Assembly: GCA_002633025.1 (NCBI GenBank)
Contig: NMRB01000439.1
Coordinates: 1-64,000 of the forward strand
Source of the DNA: Notospermus geniculatus
Taxonomy: Eukaryota; Nemertea; Pilidiophora; Heteronemertea; Lineidae
Length of the DNA: 64,000 nt
Direction of reading: 5' to 3'
Of the stretch, positions 24,653 to 35,018 are shown piece after piece. Under the pieces are notes generated by a model that saw nothing but the letters and a program-made list of their open reading frames with translations, did no database searches and was not told the origin of the DNA. How positions within the stretch are numbered: position 1 is the stretch's first letter; every line of letters starts with the position of its first letter. Position numbers and translations under genes: made by a program.

Positions 24653-26968
24653 ATGTCACCAGCACCCAGAAACACTGCCAACCTACTGCTCTTGACTTGT
24701 CTATCCTTATTCGATACAGGTCTGACAGTGAGCTGTGAGGTGCCAGTTCTGTATTGGCCTCTCGACAAATTTACATCGAATCTGAATACGGTAGGCCCAC
24801 TCATGCCGGTGATGGGGATGAGAAGATATCTTTTGACGAGCGGGCCTTCGGGTTTTGCGGGAGAGGCTATGAATTTCAGGAAGGGGTGGCGTAAGAACGT
24901 AAAATCGTTTAGCATTTTATTGCCAATACGTCATGGTTTTACTCTTACATTTAAAATAAAGTACGAAACTAGGCAGCGACGTGGAGCTCTTTTCTTCCTG
25001 TCCAACCTTCCAAGTAGGATGAAGAGCACGAGTAAGGATGAACGAATCTTGGTTGCCATTGGCAACCGGAGAGGAATACAAAGAGCTTGCATAGCTCATT
25101 GCATAAACAACTATGAAAAGTACAAAGGTAAAAATACATTTCATTTGGGGCGTTGGTATGTCTTCACCATAAAATTTATTTTGCCTGTTCACTCTTGGAA
25201 AACGTCTCCGCCGGTTCTTCTATTTTTAATAGACGGTAAACTGATAAAGAAGTTCGTATTTCGCAAAGCCTGGAGAATTGGAAGAAGCTTCACAAACGGG
25301 AAGATGAAGATATATTTCGGCAAAGAGATCCCAGTGAGCACAATTAGTATTGCGCGCCTTTTTTTCTTTGGCCATGTGCCCAATGTACCACTGCCAGCTG
25401 TCGAGGATTACAGCAAATGGTCTGAAGGTGAGAATTGTACAACGTAGCATATATCGGGTGGGCCAAAAAAAACGCATCGAACTTCAAATCTTGATTTCTC
25501 AACAACTGTCTATTATAATTCAATGAAATTTGGTACCGTATAATGTAAAGATGTTTTGTTTCACGTGTGAAATTTTTGCATTGATACCTTTGGTATTAGC
25601 ACCGTATCACTCAATTTAAAAATCATTGTAAAAATGTGTGATTCCGGAATCCAATAAGATAGGAAAAACCCGTCCCGAACTTCAAATTTCTATTTCTCAA
25701 GAACTATTCATTATAACCCAATGGAAATTCACTCAATACTGTTCCGTGGCTATGCTTCTAAAATGTGAAAGTTTCAACACATTATCTTTGGTATTAAGAT
25801 TGTGGTGCCAAATGTAAAAACCATAGTAATCCATCATATTTTAGGAGACAATGGTGAAACTTCGAAACGCTCGAGTCCAATATGGCGTTTTAGTAATGAG
25901 CGCCACAGGGTAGATATTAAAGTTATTAATTTAATACTTTCACATGTTAAGGACAATATCATGGAGCAGTGTTAGGCAAAATTTCATTGAGTTGTAGTAA
26001 AGCTTTTATGAGAAATGAAAATTTAAAGTTTGGGAATTTTTCATCCACCCGTATTTTACCGGATTCCGGAATCGCATTTTTTTACAATGATTTTTAAATT
26101 GAGTGATATGGTCCAAATACCAAAGGTATCAATGCAAAAATTTCACACATTCAACAAAACATCTTTAAATGATACGGTACCAAATTTCATTGAATTATAA
26201 TGGACAGTTGTCGAGAAATAAAGATTTGAAGTTCGATGCGTTTTTTTTTGGCCCACCCGATACATGTAATACTGTCGCCAAATATAGTGAGCAATATTCT
26301 AAGCTGACGTGATGATTACCGCCAAGCGTTAGCCGTTCGCTTAATCAAATGCCAGCAATGAATTTCGTTTATACACTGAAAATTATATTGCCTGGTATCT
26401 TTGACCAATTGCGTGATTCTAGCGCCATAGTTTTTTTGTCAACTACGGGTGAACGAGAGTCCTTTAGGAAGTTGTAAGGGCCATGTGGAAGACGAGTGAA
26501 CAGCGAAAAAGCCAAAATTCGATGTAGGCCTACATCCAAAATGTACACTACATTGGCCTATCATTTTATACAAATCCTATCCGTAAAATAGTGTACATGT
26601 ACTGTACGTCTCAGAATAGGGAAGATGGAGTATGAGGTGGCCATACGTATTTCTTCTCAGTAGGCCTATTGCACACCGTTACTATGATTTCAGGGAAAAT
26701 TTTCCAAGCTTCGAACTACGAAAGTGGGCCACGGTCATCGCAGTTAGCATCCTACCCAGAGCGTTCTTCCGTCCAGTGTTGCATACGTTGCATCAGAACG
26801 TACGAATGTTTATCTTTCATACCAAAAACGGCGTCAGTTTTCGCACCCGGTCGACAAGTGGAATGTGTTATGACGAATTTCAATCATCAATACCGCAATA
26901 AAATTGTTCATGAAAATAACGGGAAACAGAAGATCTTTTTGGTAAAGCGTTGGGATTGCATTGATTAA
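24653..26968 (+). CDS. Gene A2: secreted LamG-like plus PAN/apple protein
   Basis: Exons 24,653-25,427 and 26,694-26,968 (donor GAAG|gtgaga, acceptor tttcag|GGA) join in phase 1 for about 349 residues. The order is the same as in A1: signal peptide with NLLLLTCLSLF, LamG-like domain starting VLYWPLDK, then PAN with SVQCCIRCIRTYEC and a closing RWDCID. The LamG exon is closest to A3, the PAN exon close to A1. The intron carries an 807-bp MITE 26 bp from the donor. Both exons are open and the conserved Cys are kept, so the gene appears functional. Confidence 0.75.
25454..26260. repeat. TA-flanked MITE in the intron of A2, 807 bp
   Basis: The inverted ends TCGGGTGGGCCAAAA with ACGCATCGAACTTCAAATCTT-type continuations run for about 40 bp, with TA on both sides (25,452-25,453 and 26,261-26,262). 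This is typical of Tc1/mariner-like non-autonomous elements. The interior has degenerate internal copies of the end sequence and no transposase. A3 has the uninterrupted site (AGCATATAATACTGTCGCC). Confidence 0.85.
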
Positions 26969-27457
26969 ACAGGCATTTAATTTAATTTTACTACAAGGTT
27001 CGATATATCGTTCCTCAAGTGGGTTATGGTCGATAATAGGGATATTGCCGGACTTCCATTCCTAGGACGTAATGTAAGCGTCTTATTTCCTTCTCATTAC
27101 GATTGTATTTGTATTTCGATTAGATTTTTCCGTCAAGGCCGAGGAGGCCACAGCATTATTGGGCCCTGGTAAGTAACGGAACAGGCCATCTCAAGCTACT
27201 CATCCTCACTTGGATGCCGTGGGTTCTTTTACCTACCCTTGCAAACGCAAAGGTACAAGGCACTGTCCCATGCGACAACGGATTGACCGCAAGCTGTGCA
27301 AAAACTACAGAACGAAAGAAGCAGTGGTCAAGGTTGTGGTTCGTTTCGCTTCCATCGTCGCCCGCAATAGATTCTCCCTGTACATGTACAAAGAAGTAGG
27401 AGGAAGACCCTCTCGCTGTGGTTGCGTGTGTAGCCGTTCGTTTCCTACAACGTATTA
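26969..27457. other. 3' flank of A2, no supported gene
   Basis: A short frame at 27,210-27,458 is Cys- and Arg-rich but ends inside a MITE and lacks a clear acceptor. Treated as noncoding. Confidence 0.4.
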
Positions 27458-27606
27458 GGGAGGTTTCGAAATCAAACGATAAACGTAAACGTTAACGACA
27501 ACGTTCTTTTTGTACCGAAAATGCAATATAAAATCTGGTTAATGTGTACTATGAAAATAACGTTGTCGTTAACGTTTACGTTTATCGTTTGATTTCGAAA
27601 CCTCCC
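27458..27606. repeat. TA-flanked MITE, 149 bp, copy 1
   Basis: The near-perfect inverted ends begin GGGAGGTTTCGAAATCAAAC and extend about 50 bp, flanked by TA. The same element, also 149 bp, lies in the opposite orientation at 58,416-58,564. Confidence 0.9.
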
Positions 27607-28487
27607 TATTATGTGCGAAGTGAAAATTTTAAACTTCCAGTTGTAGAAGACGACGAATTACCCTCGCCCACTCGCAATTCCCGGGGGTGCATTACAATTG
27701 ACAGAACGTTCGTCTTTTCGGGACCTATACATGTATACACAAGTGAACTGTTCCCTCGTATCTTGGATAATTTCTGGCCAAAATGATTGTCATCATAAAG
27801 ACTGTCCGTTACGAGGATGTCATGGGAGGCATCTCTGCTCTGACTGGAATCCTACTCTTGGGTTGGGGTTGAAAATTTGCAAGTTTCTGGAAGTTGACTT
27901 CTTGATATTTATTATTATCTTAGGCCTACACCGAGCATGTCGAGTCGTAAGCTATTACAAGGCGTTAGTCAGACTTTTGTTCATATATAAAAAGATATCC
28001 ATTGTGGATGCAATAAAGTGGCATTACACATGTATAGAATTATTGATGTTCAATTCAATCAATAAACGTGGTTTCTATGCATGATAACATGATATTGACC
28101 AATGACGGATCCGCCATATATCAACTCATCAGCCTGGTGATAATTAGGATTAAGCTATCCTTCGTTAGAGGGTCATTTTTCACGAGCCTAAAACCGCATT
28201 GTGCTTTTGAAAGTGGAAGAAATGGTGAAGAACTGTGGATCCAACTAACAGTCAACGGGAGATTGGGACAAGGAGACAGCGTTGCATGCAAGAGCCAGTG
28301 ATGTCTCTAGGGCCAAGAAACAGTGCAAAACAGCTGCTCTCTTTATTCTTGGATGTACGAAGTTGAAATCAGAAGTTTCATGATAGAAAACGATGACAAA
28401 TGATTTCTTTCCTGTCCCCATTCAGCTGACTGTCGACAGAGATTGGGGCAAGGAGATACAATAAAGGAAAGCACACATGAACCAGCG

Positions 28488-29262
28488 ATGTCACCAGGAC
28501 CCAGAAATACTGCCAACCTACTGCTCTTGACTTGTCTATCCTTATTCGATGCAGGTCTGACAGTGAGCTGTGAGGTGCCAGTTCTGTATTGGCCTCTCGA
28601 CAAATTTACATCAAATCTGAATACGGTAGGCCCACTCATGCCGGTGGTGGGGATGAGAAGAGATCTTTTGACGAGCGGGCCTTCGGGTTTTGCGGGAGAG
28701 GCTATGAATTTCAGGAAGGGGTGGCGTAAGAACGTAAAATCGTTTAGCATTTTATGGCCAATACGTCATGGTTTTACTCTTACATTTAAAATCAAGTACG
28801 AAAGTAGGCACCGGCGTGGAGCTCTTTTCTTCCTGTCCAACCTACCAAGAAGGATGAAGAGCACGAGAAAGGATGTACGAATCTTGGTTGCCATTGGCAA
28901 CCGGAGAGGAATACAAAGAGCTTGCATAGCTCATTGCATAAACAACTATGAAAAGTACAAAGGTAAAAATACATTTCATTTGGGGTGTTGGTATGTTTTC
29001 ACCATAAAATTTATATTGCCTCTTCACTCTTGGAAAACGTCTCCACCAGTTCTTCTATTTTTAATAGACGGTAAACTGATAAAGAAGTTCGTATTTCGCA
29101 AAGCTTGGAGAATTGGACGAAGCTTCACAAACGGGAAAATGAAGATATATTTCGGAAAAGAGAGACCAGTGAGCACAATTAGTATTGCGCGCCTTTTTTT
29201 TATCGGCCATGTGCCCAATGTACCACTGCCAGCTGTCGAGGAGTACAGCAAATGGTCTGAAG
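28488..29262 (+). CDS. Gene A3: LamG-like first exon, PAN exon missing
   Basis: The exon matches A2 closely: ATG of MSPGPRNTANLL, signal peptide, LamG-like domain, and donor GAAG|gtgagc in phase 1. The longer upstream ATG seen in A1 and A2 is gone here, which supports the downstream start. After about 100 bp of intron that matches A2, an S1 repeat begins (29,365) and no PAN exon of this family follows. A3 may be a truncated pseudogene, or its donor may splice to the phase-compatible PAN exon of gene C at 32,042 (inference). The leader ghost also precedes it. Confidence 0.6.
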
Positions 29263-29364
29263 GTGAGCATTTTACAACGTAGCATATAATACTGTCGCCA
29301 AATAGTGAGCAATTCTAAGCTGACGTGATGATTACCGCCAAGCGTTAGCCGTTCGCCTTGTAAT

Positions 29365-29804
29365 CCAGTAGTCTTGAACGTTAGGTGGGGTGTTGATATT
29401 TTTGGTGACTGGGAGGGGAATGTCGATGGTCGTCAGCTGCCCCTGCATTCAGAGAGACTTTAGTGAAAAGTCTCTCTGAATGCAGGACAGCTGACAGGGA
29501 TCTGTGGTTATAGGTATTTATAAGCAAATGCAGATATGTAGGGAAAGGGAAGGGCTGGGGAGATATTCGTCCTGCGACTAAAAGTGTTCAGCAAAAAATA
29601 AACAGAGAAACAGACACGCGAAAAATCGCCTATCGCAAGGCCCAGATTCATAGCCGGACGCTCTACCGATGCGCCAGCCGGCCACGTCATGATAATGGCT
29701 GCTGAATAAATGTTTATAAATATATCCCAGCTACTCAACATATTTTTATGATGATAGAAAATGACGTCACAAATCAGAATAATCTTATGCGAAACATGAC
29801 ATTT
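29365..29804 (-). repeat. S1 repeat, copy 2 (truncated)
   Basis: It starts CCAGTAGTCTTGAACG and keeps the hairpin near 29,435-29,495 (arms with CTGCATTCAGAGAGACTTT) but loses similarity at about 29,804. The tRNA-like B box is partly deleted. It interrupts the A3 intron just where homology to A2 ends. Confidence 0.8.
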
Positions 29805-30304
29805 CTGGCTATTTGTGGCAGACGTTAGTGGCGCAGCGATTTGAAAGAGGTGCGGCACTACGGCTGCCCCGGGAGACTACACCCACCACTGCATGGGTAC
29901 ATGTGGTAGGTCAGTCGTATTTCACTCCTCACCTAGGTTGTTTGTTCCATCAGTTGCCTGACCATATATATTCGTGGATTTCGACACAAAGGCCGGAAGG
30001 TAAGCTTTCACATTCCATCACGGATGAATCAAGCACATCATCGTCATCATCATCGTCGTCATCATCAGGTCGAAGGACACGACTGTCGTGTTGGCCGTTG
30101 TTGTTAATTGTACAGAATTAAAATTGTACAGAATTAAAAAACGCGATGAGGGGCACTGGTCAGGACCTCACGGTGGAGTTAATGGTTCGGTTCGTGTCTT
30201 GCAGTTAGAATTCAATGAGAGCGCACAGCCCACTTAGCTGACGAAAGAGAAAAGAGTACCATTTTATTAGACCCAAACGGACATCGGCCAGTCAATGGTG
30301 TCTG

Positions 30305-30693
30305 TAAACTCCCTACGCAGTTGTGAGTCGCGCCCCCTTCGGTTTACTCGCTCTCCACAACTGCTCAACTTATTGGTAAAATTCGCCGCGTTTGGTCAAC
30401 AGATGGCGTCAGGGCCTGGCGCGAGTTTTATAGCCTATCAGCACGCTGCTTTCAGAACTCTTTTGGGCCGTTGGCAACGGATGTTCTTGTGCTACCATGG
30501 CTACGAACCGCTCGGCCAATGAAAAAGTGTCTCAGGCCGGCTTGGTTACCGGTTGCTCAGTGCTCTCATTGGTCGACTCTCTCAGCGCCATCTGTTGACC
30601 AAACGCGGCGAATTTTACGAAGTTAAGCAGTGTTCAAGTGTGGAGAGCGGGTAAACCGAAGGTGGCGCGGTACACAACTGCGTAGGGAGTTTA
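30305..30693. repeat. Foldback MITE with 9-bp target duplication
   Basis: The inverted ends start TAAACTCCCTACGCAGTTGT and the inner parts AATTCGCCGCGTTTGGTCAA also pair. The direct repeat TGGTGTCTG flanks it at 30,296-30,304 and 30,694-30,702. The size fits a Mutator-like non-autonomous element. Confidence 0.85.
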
Positions 30694-30784
30694 TGGTGTC
30701 TGTTGCGAACAATTTTTTGACTCCATCTATCAGACATGTCAGATGTCATTAAAAGTGTGTGTTCACTTTGATCTACTGTTCAGA

Positions 30785-33700
30785 ATGTCAACACCTCTAC
30801 AATTCGCTGTCGTCTTGGTGCTTACATTGGCCATAGCTGAAGGTAGGATATTATGACGCATTTACATCACCTGCTGAAAGTGATTGAAAATTGTTGTTTC
30901 ATGCCACCAGGAACGTCAAATACTGCGACCTGACGCCCCAGAGGAATGACTACCGAAAGATGTTCTCTTGATTTTGACCGATCCAGTGTGGCAGAACCTG
31001 ATTTCACTGAAATTCTTCGATCATGTTAATTCTTGTTTTCGGTTACATGTATATGATGGTAAGGATTCCTCGTTGCAGTAAATGAAAACTATACATTTAG
31101 CAGACTGGGCCGTCACGCGGTACCGTGATTCGCGCTTTACCGTGATTTTGTGGTGAAAAGAGGAAGTGGATCGAATGTGGCGCAACCGCACAACTGCTCG
31201 CCGAGCATGGTGGGAATGGTGGTCGCGCTGCAGCGTGATATCACGGGGCAGTTGAAGTCAACGTTTTACAATGGTTTACTTGTGAAGATTACAACAACAA
31301 TCGCGGCTAACCGAGGCCACCCGAAGATAAGAGACTTTAGCACGTCTAATTTCAAAAAAGCGTCAATCGTTTAAAAAAAGCGTCATTTTGAAATGACCTG
31401 TCCAAATGCAATCTCTATCATCTTATCTACATACCAGAACTGAATTTCAGGCTTTGCAGGCGTTTATGGCGCCGAAAATGGCATATAATGCAGGTAGGCA
31501 TGGCAGGCCTGCCATTACGGCTGTCGAGGTAAATTTCGGTCGAAAATTGCCTGCAAAATCGTTAAACGTGAGTATGACACAGTGAATTCTTGCTTGTTTA
31601 TTGACAAAAATTGTATAAGTTTACGGTGAGAAGTTTCCGTCCCCTCCACGCAGGATTGTAGGTGTTTTCTGCCAAAACAAATATTGTATTTTGTACAGCC
31701 ATTGCGCGGTTGGGCGCGACAAAGTCACGTGCACGTTTCCATCACGGTACCGCGTGACGGCCCAGTCTGTTTAGGGCCAATTTCACAAAGAGGGCCGATT
31801 TCACAAAGGGCGTTTAAGACTTAGATGCAACTTCTTCAAATGCATGGTGGAAGTGCGGGCATTTAGTGAAGTTACACGCGTCTAAGTCTTAAACACCCTT
31901 TGTGAAATCGGCCAAGTGTGCATGTTTAAGACTTAGACGCGTGTAACTTCGTCAAATGCATGGTGGAAGTGTGTGATTTAGTGAAGTTACACGCGTCTAA
32001 GTCTTGAACACCCTTTGTGAAATCGGCCCATATTGTTTTAGGATACACCGACTTCAAAGGTTATTCGCACAAATACGGTCCTTGCCATTTTGCTAGCGTG
32101 GCTTGGGATATCATATCCGGAGAAAAGTGTGCAGAAGAATGCAACAAGCGAGCAGACTGCAAAGCTTTCCTATTTTTCTCCTCGGTCTCGGGCTGTCATC
32201 TCGAAACTAAGACGTGCACGGCAGATACAAAAGGCCGAACGTACAACAAAGTAATTCACTTATACACGAAAATAGGTAAGGAAAACTAAGGCTGAATGGG
32301 TGAATGTCGTTCAGTCTTGATCCTATATGCCAATTCCTAACCCAAGCCCCTAACCCTAACCCTAACCCCAACCCTTGTCACTGACCCCTCCCCTAATCCT
32401 AAACCTAGGTCCTCACCCTAACCATCACCGCTAACCATACCCTGTAACCTGGGTACGCTAGTTTAGACGACATTTACACATCGTGCGGCAAAATGCTGTG
32501 TAGAAGTGTATCAGGACAGACTTTGGAAGTGTCTGTCGTGTCGACTCGATATGTCGTAAGTTACATCGGGGTCACTGAGGAAGTAGAAACACCAGTAAAG
32601 AATTCCACGGCAGGTTTGCTTATACCATTCAAAATGCCATCTTTGTAAGATATGAGATATTTTCAAAGGATGTGATACATCTCCTTGTATTTCACAGCCG
32701 GTGACACATCTTTTGTGTCTCACAGCCTGTGATACATCTTTTGGTACTTTACAGTCTGTAAGGAAGACGAGAAGATCGACGAAGCCAAGAAGCAATGTGT
32801 ACCACGTAAGTACGTCGATGATCCGGAATAGTAGACGAATCACTCCATTTACCTTTGGTTCAAGCAACACTCAAATGCAAATCTTAAGCCTTTATCATCA
32901 CAGCCGTTTCCAAACTCCTCCCGCAGTTTCAAACCGCTACCAGTACGTTACCCGCGCTCTGAAACTTCTTCAGTTCATGCGATCCTCAAATTATCACTAA
33001 TAGACGGCGTTAGCTGTACGATTCGGGGAACACCCGCTGGGAATCTCCCGTGAGTATGAAACACAGTGTAGGCCTACGGGTACATTCTGTACACGTATCT
33101 TCTTAGCCAATCAGAAAGTGTGTTACAGCGGCATCGGTTAAACCTGTGATGATGGCTTATGACTGGATCCCTCGTCAAACAGCGCCGTCTATTGATGATG
33201 ATCCTTCACTATTGGTGCCATTCATGCCATTTTGCCATTGTTTAGTGGGTCTATATCTATGGCCAACTACACACAGGGGACGAGTGTATAAGCCGTTTAC
33301 CCCTTGCTGAAGAACACTAACCTTTATCATCGGCCAGAAAATTCAGAAATTCAAAGACTGCAAGTTTTATCCTGTACATTGATTGCCAATCGGACACCAC
33401 TTCCGAATGCCTACTACAACGTACTTTTTAACCATTTCAGGCTGTGGAAAAGGACAAAAGTGGCACGCACCATCCAAACTATGCTACTCACTAGGTATGA
33501 AACGCGCTCTATCCAAGAAGACATCTGTACACATTTGACTAACCCTCGGTCTGAAAGCAAACGCACTTGCCGACACCGCCAGATTTCGAAAACGAAACTG
33601 AATTTTAAGAAAGTGCCATATTATATAGTCTTGTGAAAAAAAAATAGCAAAAGGCGACGTGAAACATTATGGTCATCCTTTTGATTTTCATTCTTTTTTT

Positions 33701-34566
33701 CGTACTATTGGGAAATTCTCCTTTTATTGACTCTGAAAAGATCCACTCGGGTGTTTTTCAGACCTACCACATCACTGGTAGGTCTAAGCCAGAGCAGACA
33801 AAATTTTGAAAATCTATCGACTCGTTATTTTCAGGCAAACCTACATCATATGAAAATTCGTTTCGTTTCGAAAAGCACATTATTTTTCGTGTTTAATTGT
33901 CATGTGCACTTGAAAAGTTTAGAAAGTCAAGGTGAAAACTTAGTCCAAAGGTCTATCACTTCTGACACTGAAACGAATGACGAGTCGAATTTTCTTCTCA
34001 ACAGAATCGAAGTACCCCAAGACCACCGGCGGTAATGGTGGAGGCGCTGCATGTGCCATCCCATGGAAATATAGAGGCAAGTGGATGAGTGGATGTCTTC
34101 CGGGAGCGTACAACGCGGAGTGGTGCGGTGTAACTGAGGATTACGACAAGAAGTGGGGTTATTGTCCATGTGAGTAGAGCACAGAACACCCAACTACAAC
34201 CATACAAAGTTGGTTCAGCGTATAACTCCATGACAATGATCAGATTAGACTTTCCAACAATGAATGACCACGACATCATGTGGGAGAAGTAGTAGGCCAC
34301 CATCTTTGTTGGAAAGGTCTACACTGACGATGTCTTTTGGTCATACATGTATTTTCATTCCCGAGATTTTCAGTAAATGTTCTTGTAGGTCTGCCCTTGG
34401 AGGTATTATTCCTCCAAGGTCTGCCTTAATTTACCCAATTATGTATACATTTTAGTCATCCCAGTCGCCTGTCAGACTCAGACCAAATCGACTGTGTACA
34501 CGGGTGCATCATGGACTTATGAAGGAACCGAATATTCATGCGGAAAAGACGGAAAAGTCAGAAAGA
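30785..34566 (+). CDS. Gene C: secreted PAN plus FN2-like modular protein (3' end not found)
   Basis: Six exons fit with gt/ag junctions: 30,785-30,842, 32,042-32,275, 32,755-32,805, 33,441-33,494, 34,005-34,169 and 34,456-34,566. Every junction is phase 1, and exons 2-6 are all multiples of three. Exon 1 codes for a signal peptide (MSTPLQFAVVLVLTLAIAEG). Exon 2 is PAN/apple-like (C, EKCAEEC, DCKAF, GCHLETKTC). Exons 3 and 4 are short two-Cys linkers. Exon 5 is fibronectin-type-II-like (CAIPWKY, GC, EWC, WGYC). Exon 6 has two Cys and ends at a donor AGA|gtatgt. A stop just past exon 5 (gtgagtag) would be an alternative end. Further exons may lie beyond the repeats. Likely extracellular. Confidence 0.7.
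31101..31769. repeat. CAGACTGGGCC TIR element, complete
   Basis: A 669-bp element in intron 1 of gene C. The inverted ends start CAGACTGGGCCGTCACGCGG and run about 29 bp. TTTAG flanks it on both sides (31,096-31,100 and 31,770-31,774), giving a 5-bp target duplication. There is no coding frame inside. A truncated copy is at 12,025. Confidence 0.85.
31785..32033. repeat. Nested palindromic MITE
   Basis: Repeats of GGCCGATTTCACAAAGGG and TAGACGCGTGTAACTTC appear in both orientations, so that two palindromes sit side by side. It ends directly before the exon 2 acceptor of gene C at 32,041. Confidence 0.75.
32347..32374. repeat. Short interstitial telomere-like tract
   Basis: The plus strand has CCCCTAACCCTAACCCTAAC followed by decayed variants up to about 32,450. 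It lies in intron 2 of gene C. It is too short for a telomere. Confidence 0.8.
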
Positions 34567-34725
34567 GTATGTTACACGTATCAAAACATCATTTCATAAA
34601 AAGAACGTATTGAATTCACAAAAAAATGCTACAATGGTCATCTCTTTCGTTGTGAGATACGTGACGATAAAATGTTCATTCGGTTTAGTCGTTTTGCCCT
34701 GTAGACGGGTGGGAGAACTGAGTAA

Positions 34726-34849
34726 AGCTGCGTTTGCCGGACACCCGGAATGCGGAATGCGGAAGCGGTATACGCTAGGCATTTTCGCATACAACATATC
34801 GCTTCCGCATCCCGTATACCGCATTCCGGATGTCTGATAAACGGAGCTT
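34726..34849. repeat. Foldback MITE (CCGGAATGCGG family), copy 1
   Basis: The inverted ends carry CCGGAATGCGG with GCTTCCGCAT/ATGCGGAAGC inside. A relative lies at 45,591-45,734. Confidence 0.75.
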
Positions 34850-34888
34850 AATGCAAGGTTCATTGGCACACGGAATTGGTCCGGTTGA

Positions 34889-35018
34889 GGGGTAGCGAGC
34901 ATAAAGGGGTCGTAACCGTACGTCTGGCCTAAGCCAGGCGTAGTGCTCGTTGTGGCCCTTGCACTACGCCTGGTTTAGGCCTGACGTAGGGTTACGACCT
35001 CTTTATGCTCGCTACCCC
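34889..35018. repeat. Hairpin MITE, 130 bp
   Basis: It forms nearly one long palindrome with ends GGGGTAGCGAGCATAAAG and CTTTATGCTCGCTACCCC and with inner GTAACC and TAGTGC words also paired. It abuts the modular repeat that follows. Confidence 0.85.

Noticed and set aside
27210-27458. Cys/Arg-rich 82-codon frame after A2
   Set aside because: No convincing acceptor, no matching frame after A1, and it runs into a MITE end.
32017-32041. In-frame start of the PAN exon at an upstream codon
   Set aside because: The frame upstream of 32,042 lies in a MITE; the acceptor ttttag and phase fit with the signal-peptide exon explain it better.
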